Below are positions 6,652-13,746 of a stretch of DNA of 23,189 bases, one piece after another. Every line of letters starts with the position of its first letter. Position 1 is the stretch's first letter. This stretch comes from CALXXL01 sp964512385 (lineage in GTDB: Bacteria; Verrucomicrobiota; Lentisphaeria; Victivallales; Victivallaceae), in assembly GCA_964512385.1 (NCBI GenBank), contig CAZEHZ010000031.1, forward strand, positions 1-23,189, given 5' to 3'. The notes beneath the pieces were generated by a model. That model saw only the letters and a program-made list of their open reading frames with translations. It made no database searches and had not been told where the DNA came from. Made by a program: the position numbers and the translations under genes.

Positions 6652-7899
6652 ATGACTCTTTTAAGTTATAACGCCGCACAAAATTGGCTTAATAATCGCC
6701 AAACCGCCACTACAACTTTAGACAGCAAGGGGATTGCGGCCAACATGCCGGCCAGAGTTAAGGCGCATTGCTTTTTTTCCGCCAAGGTGGCCGAGGCTCA
6801 TATTGCGGATAAATTACGGCAGGTATCAGATGAGTATTCCGCCGGAAACATCAGTTTGGTGGATGCCCGGAAAAAGCTGAAAACCTTTTTAAAAGGCCAA
6901 GGTTATATGCCGGGCGGCACCGGAGAAGCTCCGGCCGGCATTGACCCGGAACAATGGGCAAAAGCTAAAAAAATAACCAATTTAGCCAGCACAGCCCGGC
7001 TTAATTTGATTTTACGGCAAAATGCGGCAATGGCCAAAGCAATGGCGGATTATGAGGTTGGCCGCGATCCGGACATCGAAAAGTATTATCCTTATTGGCG
7101 ATACATCGCCAGAGACGGGGCCAGGAGTACTCATGCCGCCTTTAACAACATGGTTTTTAAAAAAGACGACCCGATTTGGCATCGCATCTTTCCGCCGTGG
7201 GAGTTTAACTGCCGTTGCACGGTGGAGGATGTGGATGAGGATGAAGCCAAGCAATTCGGCGGCGTTAAAACCGGCCTGAAAATGCCGGATAAACCCGCCA
7301 GCGGTTTTGAATTTGACCCGGCAACAGCAATGCAGGAGTACGATTTAACCCGGATAAAAGCGATTGAAACCCGTGCCGATGTGCGAATGCAGCTGGAAGC
7401 GGAGTTTGGCGACCAAATAAGCCAAAAAGCTGATAAACTGTACTTGACAACCAATGACCAATACGTAACTTGGGAAGATAAAAAACTTACCTCGGCGCAG
7501 GAATGGCCAGCGGAAGCAAGGCCGGAAAAAATAACAGTAGAACAAGCCAAGGCACAGCTAAAAAGCGGAATAAAGGTGAAAAGCCCAAACAATACGGAGG
7601 TGCTGTTAAGTGAAGAAGTAATTAGACATTGGCTAAAAGATGGTGTTACACCAAAACTACAGAGCGACATTAATGGACGATTAAGTCATTTACAATCTGC
7701 AGTGGCAACACTTGAGCGACCTAACGAAATTTGGGAACAGGCTACACAGACGGCCTACTTTAAGGCTTTTGACAAAGGCGGTGGTTTTTCCGGTATGATG
7801 GTAGTAGTTACGCTTGATGGCGTGGCGAGAACTTATTTTTTTAAAACAGCCAAGGCGATAGATAAAGCCAGAAAAGGCATTAAAGTGAAAAAAAGTTAA
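6652..7899 (+). CDS. MuF minor head protein with C-terminal PBECR-like nuclease domain
   Basis: A 415-residue fusion. The MuF core is at about 100-195, with RSTHAAF (158-164), the D-x-x-W region and the signature PPWEFNCRC (181-189); it acts in head morphogenesis and is packaged with portal. After a linker, residues about 306-415 look like the phage Barnase-EndoU-ColicinE5/D-RelE-like nuclease (PBECR) modules known to be fused to MuF: LLSEEVIRHWLKDG (His 326), ERPNEIWEQ, YFKAF, MVVVTLDGVARTYFFKTA. The domain boundary coincides with AT-richer DNA and AGA arginine codons that are scarce in neighbouring genes, suggesting separate acquisition. If active it could be an RNA- or DNA-cleaving effector delivered with the genome. 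The MuF part is certain; the toxin assignment is by pattern recall. Confidence 0.82.
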   Translation: MTLLSYNAAQNWLNNRQTATTTLDSKGIAANMPARVKAHCFFSAKVAEAHIADKLRQVSDEYSAGNISLVDARKKLKTFLKGQGYMPGGTGEAPAGIDPEQWAKAKKITNLASTARLNLILRQNAAMAKAMADYEVGRDPDIEKYYPYWRYIARDGARSTHAAFNNMVFKKDDPIWHRIFPPWEFNCRCTVEDVDEDEAKQFGGVKTGLKMPDKPASGFEFDPATAMQEYDLTRIKAIETRADVRMQLEAEFGDQISQKADKLYLTTNDQYVTWEDKKLTSAQEWPAEARPEKITVEQAKAQLKSGIKVKSPNNTEVLLSEEVIRHWLKDGVTPKLQSDINGRLSHLQSAVATLERPNEIWEQATQTAYFKAFDKGGGFSGMMVVVTLDGVARTYFFKTAKAIDKARKGIKVKKS

Positions 7900-8038
7900 G
7901 GTACGTGTTGGTAAGGGTGCGTCCTCACACACGCGCAATGCTGCTACGCCACGCACGGCTAACAAACAAAGCTCATTATAGTATACACCGTAAATTGCAT
8001 AATTGCAAATAGTTTTAACAAAGAGGTTTAAAAAAAAG

Positions 8039-8383
8039 ATGAAAAAACTAACAAGATGGCCGCCCGGCACCGTGGCGGCAATGGTAAAACTGGAACAAAA
8101 ACAGACCTTAAAAGGCGAAGAACTGCGCAAAAAAGAGCTGGATATTTCCGAAACGGGAAAGAAAAATCAAAAGTGGAGCGAGCTTTTACGGGCTAAAGAG
8201 GCAACGATAGAGGCAAGATACAGCGAGTTATACCAGCGGCGATGCCGATTGCAAATTGAGTGCGAAGCCTTAAAAAACTGGGAAGAACGGTTAAAACAGG
8301 ATCGCTTCCGGCTACTGCTGAACTGCTTTTTGTTGGCCGCCATAGTGTTTATTTGGCTGGCCGCCGTAATTTTTTGGAGGTAG
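8039..8383 (+). CDS. Coiled-coil protein with C-terminal membrane segment
   Basis: A 114-residue protein between MuF and the protease. Residues about 15-90 are strongly charged and helical (LEQKQTLKGEELRKKELD; QIECEALKNWEERLKQDR), a probable coiled coil. Residues about 93-113 are hydrophobic (LLLNCFLLAAIVFIWLAAVIF), one C-terminal membrane anchor. I use ATG 8039, with AGAGG about 12 bases upstream, over the TTG-initiated extension at 8003. It stops one base before the protease ATG, whose GGAGG lies inside this gene's last codons, so the two are coupled. Function is unknown; a role in head assembly at the membrane or in lysis is conceivable from layout only. Confidence 0.65.
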   Translation: MKKLTRWPPGTVAAMVKLEQKQTLKGEELRKKELDISETGKKNQKWSELLRAKEATIEARYSELYQRRCRLQIECEALKNWEERLKQDRFRLLLNCFLLAAIVFIWLAAVIFWR

Positions 8384-8384
8384 T

Positions 8385-9416
8385 ATGGTGAGTAAAATTT
8401 TAAGTTTAGGGATAGAATTGCCGCCCGATGTGCCGGAGACGATACTGCTTTTTAAGTATGGCGACACCGAATATTCCGGCGAAAACGGCCAAAAAAGCAA
8501 GTATACTTTTTTAGAGTATGACGCCGATCGGCTGATACAAGACCTGCAATCTGGTGGCGTGGATATGATGGTGGACTACAACCACCAGCAACTGCGGGCC
8601 GCTAAAAACGGCCAGCCCGCCCCGGCCGCCGGGTGGATTACCGCCTTGGAAAAACTTGATGACGGCTTATATGCCAAAATCAGATGGACGCCGAAAGCGG
8701 CGGAAATGATTGCCAATAAAGAGTATCGCTACACGTCGCCCACGTTTTTTTTAACCGATGACGGCCGGGTGGCGCAACTCTACAATTTGGCCTTAACCAA
8801 CAAGCCGGCAACCGTAAATTGCCCGGCGTTAGTGGCGGCGGAATTACAACCAATTTTAACAAATAGAGAGGTAACAATGGACGAAAAATTATGTAAACTT
8901 TTGAGCTTGGAGGCAAGCGCAACGCCAACTGATGCGGAAGCCCGCATTGCTAAACTGGTGGAGCTGGAACAGGGCGTAACGGCGTTAAAAAATGACCTGC
9001 AAACTGCCCTTGCAACCACGGACCCGGTGGCGTTAGAGGCCGTGCCGGGATTAGTGGCCAACTTAACGGAAAAAGCTAAAACGGCCGACCAACTGCAGGA
9101 AAAAGTAACCAGTCTGGAAAAAGATTTAGATGGCTTTGAACGCGAAAAAGTGATTGCCGACGGGCTGGCTAACGGCCAGTTATGCAATGCGCAATTGACC
9201 ATGCTGGAGGCTAAGACCACCGCCGAAATTAAAGCGGTTAAAGAGGCAACGCCGAAAGGCACTTACCCGTTGCCGGGCAAGACGGCGGCGGCTAAACCGG
9301 CCGAAAAAATGGACGATGTTTTGACCGATGAAGACAAAAAAACGGCCCGCTTAATGGGGTTAAGCGAGGATGAATTTAAACAAACCAAGGGCCGAAACGT
9401 CGGCCTCGTGGGGTAG
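8385..9416 (+). CDS. Mu I-type prohead protease/scaffold
   Basis: A 343-residue protein of the Mu I family: N-terminal prohead protease, C-terminal scaffold. Protease markers are VDYNHQ (His 67) and YRYTSPTF (Ser 118) in a fold that processes capsid parts during maturation. After about residue 160 the sequence becomes helical, charged and repetitive (LTEKAKTADQLQEKVTSLEK), as expected of a scaffold core. ATG 8385 has GGAGG seven bases upstream. An internal in-frame start at 8877 has its own ribosome-binding site. The last residues (KGRNVGLVG) and the stop TAG are encoded by a hairpin of the repeat family (9391-9404), just as at the terminase end. Confidence 0.85.
   Translation: MVSKILSLGIELPPDVPETILLFKYGDTEYSGENGQKSKYTFLEYDADRLIQDLQSGGVDMMVDYNHQQLRAAKNGQPAPAAGWITALEKLDDGLYAKIRWTPKAAEMIANKEYRYTSPTFFLTDDGRVAQLYNLALTNKPATVNCPALVAAELQPILTNREVTMDEKLCKLLSLEASATPTDAEARIAKLVELEQGVTALKNDLQTALATTDPVALEAVPGLVANLTEKAKTADQLQEKVTSLEKDLDGFEREKVIADGLANGQLCNAQLTMLEAKTTAEIKAVKEATPKGTYPLPGKTAAAKPAEKMDDVLTDEDKKTARLMGLSEDEFKQTKGRNVGLVG
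8877..9416 (+). CDS. Nested scaffold protein (Mu Z-like internal start)
   Basis: Within the protease/scaffold gene, an in-frame ATG at 8877 (Met 165) is preceded by AGAGAGGTAACA, a good ribosome-binding site at normal spacing. It falls exactly at the junction between the protease and the helical scaffold region. Independent translation would give a 179-residue scaffold. In Mu the scaffold gene Z is likewise nested in frame at the 3' end of gene I, so the arrangement fits the family. Free scaffold is needed in excess over protease for prohead assembly, which this start would supply. Confidence 0.7.
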   Translation: MDEKLCKLLSLEASATPTDAEARIAKLVELEQGVTALKNDLQTALATTDPVALEAVPGLVANLTEKAKTADQLQEKVTSLEKDLDGFEREKVIADGLANGQLCNAQLTMLEAKTTAEIKAVKEATPKGTYPLPGKTAAAKPAEKMDDVLTDEDKKTARLMGLSEDEFKQTKGRNVGLVG

Positions 9417-9561
9417 AAAGCACCGCCAAACGTGGCGGCACGTTTGCCGCGGTAGAAAGCACCGCCAAACGTGGCGGCTCGTGGGTAGAAAGCAGAAAGC
9501 TCCGTATTTTTGATAGCGTGTTAAGGTTTTCTTTGATTGAGCCTCGAGAGCGAAGCGACAG
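9391..9561 (+). repeat. Hairpin/two-box repeats after the protease gene, left of the gap
   Basis: Hairpins are at 9391-9404 (in the coding end), 9423-9438, 9435-9450 and 9462-9477. Those at 9423 and 9435 share an arm, so only one can form at a time. Boxes AAAGCAGAAA (9489-9498) and TTTTTGATAGCGTGTTAAGG (9507-9526) are separated by 8 bases. GATTGAGCCTCGAGAGC then leads into the N run. Confidence 0.75.
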
Positions 9562-9661
9562 NNNNNNNNNNNNNNNNNNNNNNNNNNNNNNNNNNNNNNN
9601 NNNNNNNNNNNNNNNNNNNNNNNNNNNNNNNNNNNNNNNNNNNNNNNNNNNNNNNNNNNNN
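9562..9661. other. Assembly gap (100 N)
   Basis: Exactly 100 N, the usual placeholder for a gap of unknown size. The left flank ends GCGAAGCGACAG and the right begins ACTAACGAGG. The intact copy at 9717-9858 has just GCGAGAT between these same sequences. Any reading frame spanning the N is an artefact. Confidence 0.95.
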
Positions 9662-9910
9662 ACTAACGAGGCGGCACGTTTGCCGCGGTAGAAAGCACCG
9701 CCAAACGTGGCGGCACGTGGGTAGAAAGCAGATACTGCAAGGTTTTTGATAGCGTGTTAAGGTTTTCTTTGATTGAGCCTCGAGAGCGAAGCGACAGGCG
9801 AGATACTAACGAGGCGGCACGTTTGCCGCGGTAGAAAGCACCGCCAAACGTGGCGGCACATTTGCCGCGGTAGAAAGCAGATACTGCAAGGTTTTTGATA
9901 GCATGTAAAA
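9662..9910 (+). repeat. Hairpin/two-box repeats right of the gap, about 142-bp unit
   Basis: One complete unit runs 9717 to about 9858: boxes AAAGCAGATA (9725) and TTTTTGATAGCGTGTTAAGG (9743-9762), GATTGAGCCTCGAGAGC, ACTAACGAGG, then hairpins with arms GCGGCA and CCGCCA. A shorter copy follows, with boxes at 9874 and 9892. The stretch from 9417 to 10006 holds no gene. Confidence 0.75.
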
Positions 9911-9977
9911 AATGTTGAATATCTGTGTTTATAACACATTAAAAGAATCATAGCAAAAAAACAAGTTTATTAACGGA

Positions 9978-9999
9978 GTGGCACGTTTGCCACAAGGAG
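9978..9999 (+). promoter_or_regulatory. Hairpin abutting the decoration-gene ribosome-binding site
   Basis: GTGGCA-CGTT-TGCCAC (9978-9993), the same loop with yet other arms, is followed at once by AAGGAG (9994-9999) and the ATG at 10007. A stem at this point could modulate ribosome access or stabilise the 5' end of a highly expressed capsid mRNA. Confidence 0.5.
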
Positions 10000-10006
10000 A
10001 AAAAAA

Positions 10007-10378
10007 ATGTTAAAAAAAGATGGAACCAACCCGACACAAACTTATAATGTGGTTAGCGGGGCGGTAGTGTCTGCCGGGCAGTTTGCGGTTTTAAGTAACG
10101 GCAATGTAACCAGTTGTGCCGGCACCAGCGGCACGGCGGTGGTGGGGATTATCGATATGGCGTGCGGCGGCGTGGCCACAATTATGGATGGTGTAATGTG
10201 TTTTGCAAACGACACCGGCGATGGCAAAATCACCCGTGCCGACCGCGGCACGGTGTGTTATGCTAAGGACGCCACCACCGTTACCAAAACCGCCACCAAC
10301 GGAGTAAAGGCCGGACTGGTGGTGGATGTGGATGATGACGGCGTGTGGGTTGACTCAAATTTAGCAACGCGACTTTAA
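10007..10378 (+). CDS. Capsid decoration/cement protein, DUF2190-like
   Basis: A 123-residue, small-residue-rich beta protein directly before the major head protein. Features expected of DUF2190-type head decoration proteins are a repeated valine-rich barrel, ADRGTVCYAKDATTVTKTA and the ending VGLVVDV-like motif (here GLVVDVDDDGVWVDSNLATRL). Such proteins sit on the capsid lattice and stabilise it after expansion. It has a strong AAGGAG at 9994-9999 and a hairpin just upstream. The major head gene starts 20 bases after its stop with its own GAGAGG. Assignment rests on position and pattern and is reasonably firm. Confidence 0.72.
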   Translation: MLKKDGTNPTQTYNVVSGAVVSAGQFAVLSNGNVTSCAGTSGTAVVGIIDMACGGVATIMDGVMCFANDTGDGKITRADRGTVCYAKDATTVTKTATNGVKAGLVVDVDDDGVWVDSNLATRL

Positions 10379-10397
10379 AAAAGAGAGGTTTTTTATT

Positions 10398-11294
10398 ATG
10401 GCTACACAATTAACGGCCGAAGTGATGCAGTCGGTTTTTACCGGGTTTAATACGTATTTTAACAAAGGTTTAGCACAAGCCGACACCGCATATCAGGCGT
10501 GGGCGCATGAGGTAAACAGCGTAAATGCGGTGGAAGAGTTTCCTGTTCTCGGTTTTGATTCGAGTTTGCGCAAGTGGGTGGGTGATCGGGTCTTTGCCAG
10601 CTTAAAGGCGGCCAAACTAAGCGTAAAAAACGAAGCGTACGCCAACGGTATCAGTGTGCCGCGGGCAAATATCGAGGATGACAACATCAGTTTTTTCTCG
10701 CCCATGTTTACACAAATGGGGATTGCGGCGGCGAACTTGTTTGGTGATTTGGCAATCAAGGCGTTGTTAAATCCGGGTAAATGGGCCGACGGCGACGACT
10801 TTTTTAAGAGTAACCGCAAGTTTGAAAAGGCGTTAATCAATAACGTTTATGCCGGGGCATTGTCGGCCACGGCGTTTGAGGCGGCTCGCGCACAAATGGG
10901 CGGTTTTACCGATGCCGGCGGCAATGCGTTACACCTTATCCCGGATTTGCTGATTGTCGGGCCGAGTTTGGAAAGCACCGCCAAAAGGATTTTAGAGGCT
11001 GATATCGTGTCGGACGGTACGGTGGCGGTCAGTAACGTAAACAAAGGCGCCGCCAAAGTCTTAGTAAACGCTGAGCTGGTGGGAGATCATGCCGGCACCT
11101 GGTTTTTGGTTTGTGCTAATCGCGGCTTAAAGCCGGTGGTGGTAACTAAGCGCAAGGTGGGGACGCTGGTGCGACAGGACCGCGAAGAGTCCAACTGCGT
11201 GTTCGAGCGGGACGAAAATCGTTACGGCATTAGCTGCCGGGGTGCGGCGGCCGCCGCTTATCCGTGGCTGGTAATCCGTGGTAAGGCCTCCTAA
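10398..11294 (+). CDS. Major head (capsid) protein, Mu gpT family
   Basis: A 298-residue capsid subunit of the Mu gpT family. The N-terminal MQSVFTGFNTYFNKGLAQAD, then LRKWVGDRVF, ISVPRANIEDDNISFFSPMFTQMG (in two parts) and the DDFFKSN segment are family hallmarks. Length is close to that of Mu gpT. It would form the icosahedral shell by self-assembly around the scaffold encoded at 8877-9416. A strong GAGAGG precedes the ATG. The DUF1320 gene follows after two bases. Confidence 0.9.
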   Translation: MATQLTAEVMQSVFTGFNTYFNKGLAQADTAYQAWAHEVNSVNAVEEFPVLGFDSSLRKWVGDRVFASLKAAKLSVKNEAYANGISVPRANIEDDNISFFSPMFTQMGIAAANLFGDLAIKALLNPGKWADGDDFFKSNRKFEKALINNVYAGALSATAFEAARAQMGGFTDAGGNALHLIPDLLIVGPSLESTAKRILEADIVSDGTVAVSNVNKGAAKVLVNAELVGDHAGTWFLVCANRGLKPVVVTKRKVGTLVRQDREESNCVFERDENRYGISCRGAAAAAYPWLVIRGKAS

Positions 11295-11296
11295 AA

Positions 11297-11698
11297 ATGA
11301 GCTATGCGGAGACCGATGATTTAACTAAACGCCTCGGCTCCGCCGCATTAGAGTTGTATGATGATATAACCGCCGAAGCCGCCCTGCATTTAGAGGCGGC
11401 CGCGGCGGAAATTGATGCGGCAATAGCGGTAAAACACCGGTTGCCGGTTACAGCTCCGGCGGCGTTACCGTTACTAAAGGCGTTAAACATTACACTGGCG
11501 GAAGAGTTGGCGTGGGGTAATTCCGGCGGCAGCGATATCCCGGAGAGCGTAAAACGCCGGGTGGAAAATGCCCGCAAACTGCTTGAGTTGTTTGCTGAGG
11601 GTAAACGGTTGTTGCCGGATTCAGAGCCGCCGGAAACGGCGGTGTTTGTAACCGGCGATAATCCGGTTTTTACCGGCAAGGATTTAGCGGGGTATTAG
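11297..11698 (+). CDS. Head-tail connector, DUF1320 (Mu gp36-like)
   Basis: A 133-residue, mostly helical protein beginning MSYAETDDLTKRLG, with EAALHLEAAAAEIDAAIAVKHRLPV and an LLKALNITLAEELAWG helix. This is the DUF1320 pattern placed right after the major head protein in Mu-like phages. Related connector proteins bridge portal and tail in the head-completion complex. It starts two bases after the capsid stop and ends two bases before the next ATG. Confidence 0.83.
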   Translation: MSYAETDDLTKRLGSAALELYDDITAEAALHLEAAAAEIDAAIAVKHRLPVTAPAALPLLKALNITLAEELAWGNSGGSDIPESVKRRVENARKLLELFAEGKRLLPDSEPPETAVFVTGDNPVFTGKDLAGY

Positions 11699-11700
11699 TT

Positions 11701-12264
11701 ATGGATGAAACACTAACCAGAGATGCCATCGCTGAAATAGACGCTATTGTAGCTCACCTGAAAAGACCGGAAGTTTTTTTAAAACTATGGGGTAAAAGTG
11801 TGGTAAAAAAGGCAAGAGCAAATGCCATGTCTCACAGCAGAGACGGCAAGTTTTGGCCAAGTATTGCCAATGCGGTTAATTTGCAAAACGTCAGCAATAA
11901 TCAAGTAACTGTCGGGATTACCGGCGCAGATTTACACAATAAAGGCGTGCATAAACACTTCGGCGGAATTATTAGGGCGAAAAATAAAAAAGCCTTAACG
12001 ATACCGATTACGGCCGAGGCCAAAGGTAAAAACGCCGAAGAGTTGAATATTGACGGGCATAATCTTTTTATGCTTAAAAAAAGCAAGCAAGGCTATACTT
12101 TAGGTTTTTTGGGTTATAATGACACGGCCGGAAATTTCCACGCGCTTTTTGTATTACGTAAGCAAGTTACACAAAAGCCGGAACCTTGGTGGCCGGAGAC
12201 TGATGAGGTGTGGGGTGCGGCGCAAGATGCGGTTAATCAAGTTTACGAGGTAAAAAGTGTTTAA
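11701..12264 (+). CDS. Phage virion morphogenesis / tail completion protein (Mu gpG-like)
   Basis: A 187-residue protein with the core HKHFGGIIRAKNKKALTIPI, typical of phage virion morphogenesis proteins (PF05069-type) that act at the head-tail joint or tail terminus. The C-terminal WWPETDEVWGAAQDAV helix fits the same family. The DNA is AT-richer than the adjacent genes and uses AGA arginine codons (three in the first 40 residues), suggesting a separate origin within the mosaic genome. The next gene overlaps its end by 8 bases. Confidence 0.72.
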   Translation: MDETLTRDAIAEIDAIVAHLKRPEVFLKLWGKSVVKKARANAMSHSRDGKFWPSIANAVNLQNVSNNQVTVGITGADLHNKGVHKHFGGIIRAKNKKALTIPITAEAKGKNAEELNIDGHNLFMLKKSKQGYTLGFLGYNDTAGNFHALFVLRKQVTQKPEPWWPETDEVWGAAQDAVNQVYEVKSV

Positions 12265-12709
12265 AAAAATTGAAGAGATTGCGGTAGATTTAAAGGGATT
12301 GGTGGACGGCACCGGATTGTTTAAAAAGGTGCAGTTATCCGCCGCCAGCGACTACAAACAGCTGACGGAAAATGTTAAAAACTGCACCGCCTTACCCGCG
12401 GCGTTTATCGTGGTGGGTAACGGCGATTTTACCCCGCAGGAGTTGGAGCGCAAGTTTGCAGTCGGAATCGTTATTGTTACACCGTTTAAGGCAACAAATG
12501 ACGCCGACGCAACGACAATCTGGCAATGTTTAGAGACGGTGGCGGCTCGTTTTTTGCCGGTGCTGGGCGATGACGCCGCCCCGGATTTTGTGGAGTATAA
12601 CAACGTTACTTATGAGTTGACCGGCTGGCAAATGGCGGGGCTTGATGTTAAATGCTCCAGTGTGGTTTTAGAGTTGACCGCCACCGAGGCGGCAGAAATG
12701 GAGATGTAA
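12257..12709 (+). CDS. Tail terminator-like protein (Mu gp37/DUF1834-like)
   Basis: A 150-residue protein with an alpha/beta pattern: a starting helix (MFKKIEEIAVDLKGLV), strand AAFIVVGNGDF, strand KFAVGIVIVTPF, then an IWQCLETVAARFL helix and closing strands. This resembles the tail terminator fold of Mu gp37/DUF1834, which caps the tail tube and joins the head. It overlaps the previous gene by 8 bases and the next follows after three. The family call is by position and predicted fold. Confidence 0.55.
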   Translation: MFKKIEEIAVDLKGLVDGTGLFKKVQLSAASDYKQLTENVKNCTALPAAFIVVGNGDFTPQELERKFAVGIVIVTPFKATNDADATTIWQCLETVAARFLPVLGDDAAPDFVEYNNVTYELTGWQMAGLDVKCSSVVLELTATEAAEMEM

Positions 12710-12712
12710 ATT

Positions 12713-13096
12713 ATGGCGGAACCAAAAAAGACGCGCGGCGTGGCGGTATTACACCGCGGCACGTTTACATTAAGTAAGGGGATTGTGGAAAAATTTGAGC
12801 AATCGCCGGAAGCGGATTTGGAAAAGACCAAAGACGGCGACGGCGACACCGTGCATATCGGCATTACCGATCGCCGGATTAAATACTCAATGGAGTATAC
12901 GCCGCTGACCGGCGACACGGCGGCGGTAGATACCGATATCATCGGCAGCGACATGACCGTAACAATCGACGCCGGATCACCGATCAAGTTTATTGTGGAG
13001 TCGGCAAAATTAGCCTATACCTCCGGTAAAAACGCTACGTTTTCGGTGGACGGCTACAATTACCCAAAGGTTTATGAGGCGGAGGCAACAGTGTAA
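12713..13096 (+). CDS. Probable tail tube protein
   Basis: A 127-residue beta-rich protein between the terminator-like protein and the chaperones, the place of the tail tube subunit. It contains LHRGTFTLSKG, a DGDGDTVHIG turn and a closing IKFIVESAKLAYTSGKNATFSVDGYNYPKVYEAEATV region of alternating strands. It is shorter than many tube proteins. No sheath gene accompanies it, in keeping with a non-contractile tail. The chaperone start codon directly follows its stop. I do not recognise the sequence itself, so the call rests on order. Confidence 0.42.
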   Translation: MAEPKKTRGVAVLHRGTFTLSKGIVEKFEQSPEADLEKTKDGDGDTVHIGITDRRIKYSMEYTPLTGDTAAVDTDIIGSDMTVTIDAGSPIKFIVESAKLAYTSGKNATFSVDGYNYPKVYEAEATV

Positions 13097-13534
13097 ATGA
13101 GCGATAATATCTTTACTGACCCGGCAATTTTGGCCGCGGAAAAAAAGGCTAAAAATGCCCGAAGCAACAGCAATCTTAAAATAGAGGCTGCCCTTGATAC
13201 CGTAAAAGTAAATGGGCAGCTTTTTTATTTTGAGACACTGCCGCACAACTTGATTAAAAACCGGTTGCAACTGGTGGCTAAGTCGTTTCCGAGCCTGCTG
13301 GATTATTCGGTGGTGTTGGTTTGCTGCTATGCTCACAGCGGCGACAAGGTACGCAATCAGCTTTTGCCGATGCTGACCGACGGGCCGGAAAAACTTTTAA
13401 ATTACGCCTATGACTGGATGTGCGACACTATGGTGTCGCTGGAGTCCGGCACGCTGGAGTATGTGCTTAAAAATGTCATCAAACTTGATTTTGACCAAAA
13501 AAAAAGCCCGATGACTCCGCCACGCAAACGGTAA
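13097..13534 (+). CDS. Tail assembly chaperone, short (G-type) product
   Basis: A 145-residue protein just upstream of the tape measure, where long-tailed phages encode assembly chaperones. It is mostly helical (YDWMCDTMVSLESGTLEYVLKNV in part). The reading frame ends in DFDQKKSPMTPPRKR after a run of nine A, and a second frame continues without stop to the tape measure. This two-product layout is the classical G / G-T arrangement. The short form should be the major product that coats the tape measure before tube assembly. Confidence 0.7.
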   Translation: MSDNIFTDPAILAAEKKAKNARSNSNLKIEAALDTVKVNGQLFYFETLPHNLIKNRLQLVAKSFPSLLDYSVVLVCCYAHSGDKVRNQLLPMLTDGPEKLLNYAYDWMCDTMVSLESGTLEYVLKNVIKLDFDQKKSPMTPPRKR

Positions 13535-13746
13535 TACCGTATGCTTACTGGGCAAAAATTATTAACAAAATTGCCTTAAAATACCACTGGAGCGAAACGG
13601 AGATTTGGCAGATCCCCGTTGAGCGGTTACTGCTGTATCTGGAGGCGATTGATGAGGCCGACGGCAAGCCGGTTTGCCGGGCATTGCCGGAACTGCCGGA
13701 AGAGACGTTTTACTATACATTATTAAAGGGATATTTAGATGGCTAA
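13097..13746 (+). CDS. Tail assembly chaperone, long (G-T-type) product by -1 frameshift
   Basis: Slipping back one base on the A9 run joins the chaperone to a downstream frame that is open to the TAA at 13744-13746, giving about 216 residues. The added part reads KPDDSATQTVIPYAYWAKI, then a W-x-x-x-E-I-W-x-I-P-V-E-R-L-L segment, and ends TLLKGYLDG. It has no good start of its own and its stop overlaps the tape-measure ATG at 13739. This fits the lambda G-T pattern in which the T part recruits the tape measure. Seen directly: the A run, the open -1 frame and the overlap. Frequency is unknown. Confidence 0.7.
13497..13505 (+). promoter_or_regulatory. Programmed -1 frameshift site (A9)
   Basis: Nine A in the context GAC CAA AAA AAA AGC. 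The zero frame stops 27 bases after the run at 13532-13534, while the -1 frame is open to 13746. I did not find a clear downstream pseudoknot by eye. Confidence 0.65.

Noticed and set aside
9537..9749. Open reading frame across the N run
   Set aside because: It is mostly X residues and repeat sequence; an artefact of the gap.
9391..9910. Regularly spaced hairpins suggesting a CRISPR array
   Set aside because: Repeats are not of constant length with unique spacers; the intervening sequences are themselves repeated and no cas gene is present.
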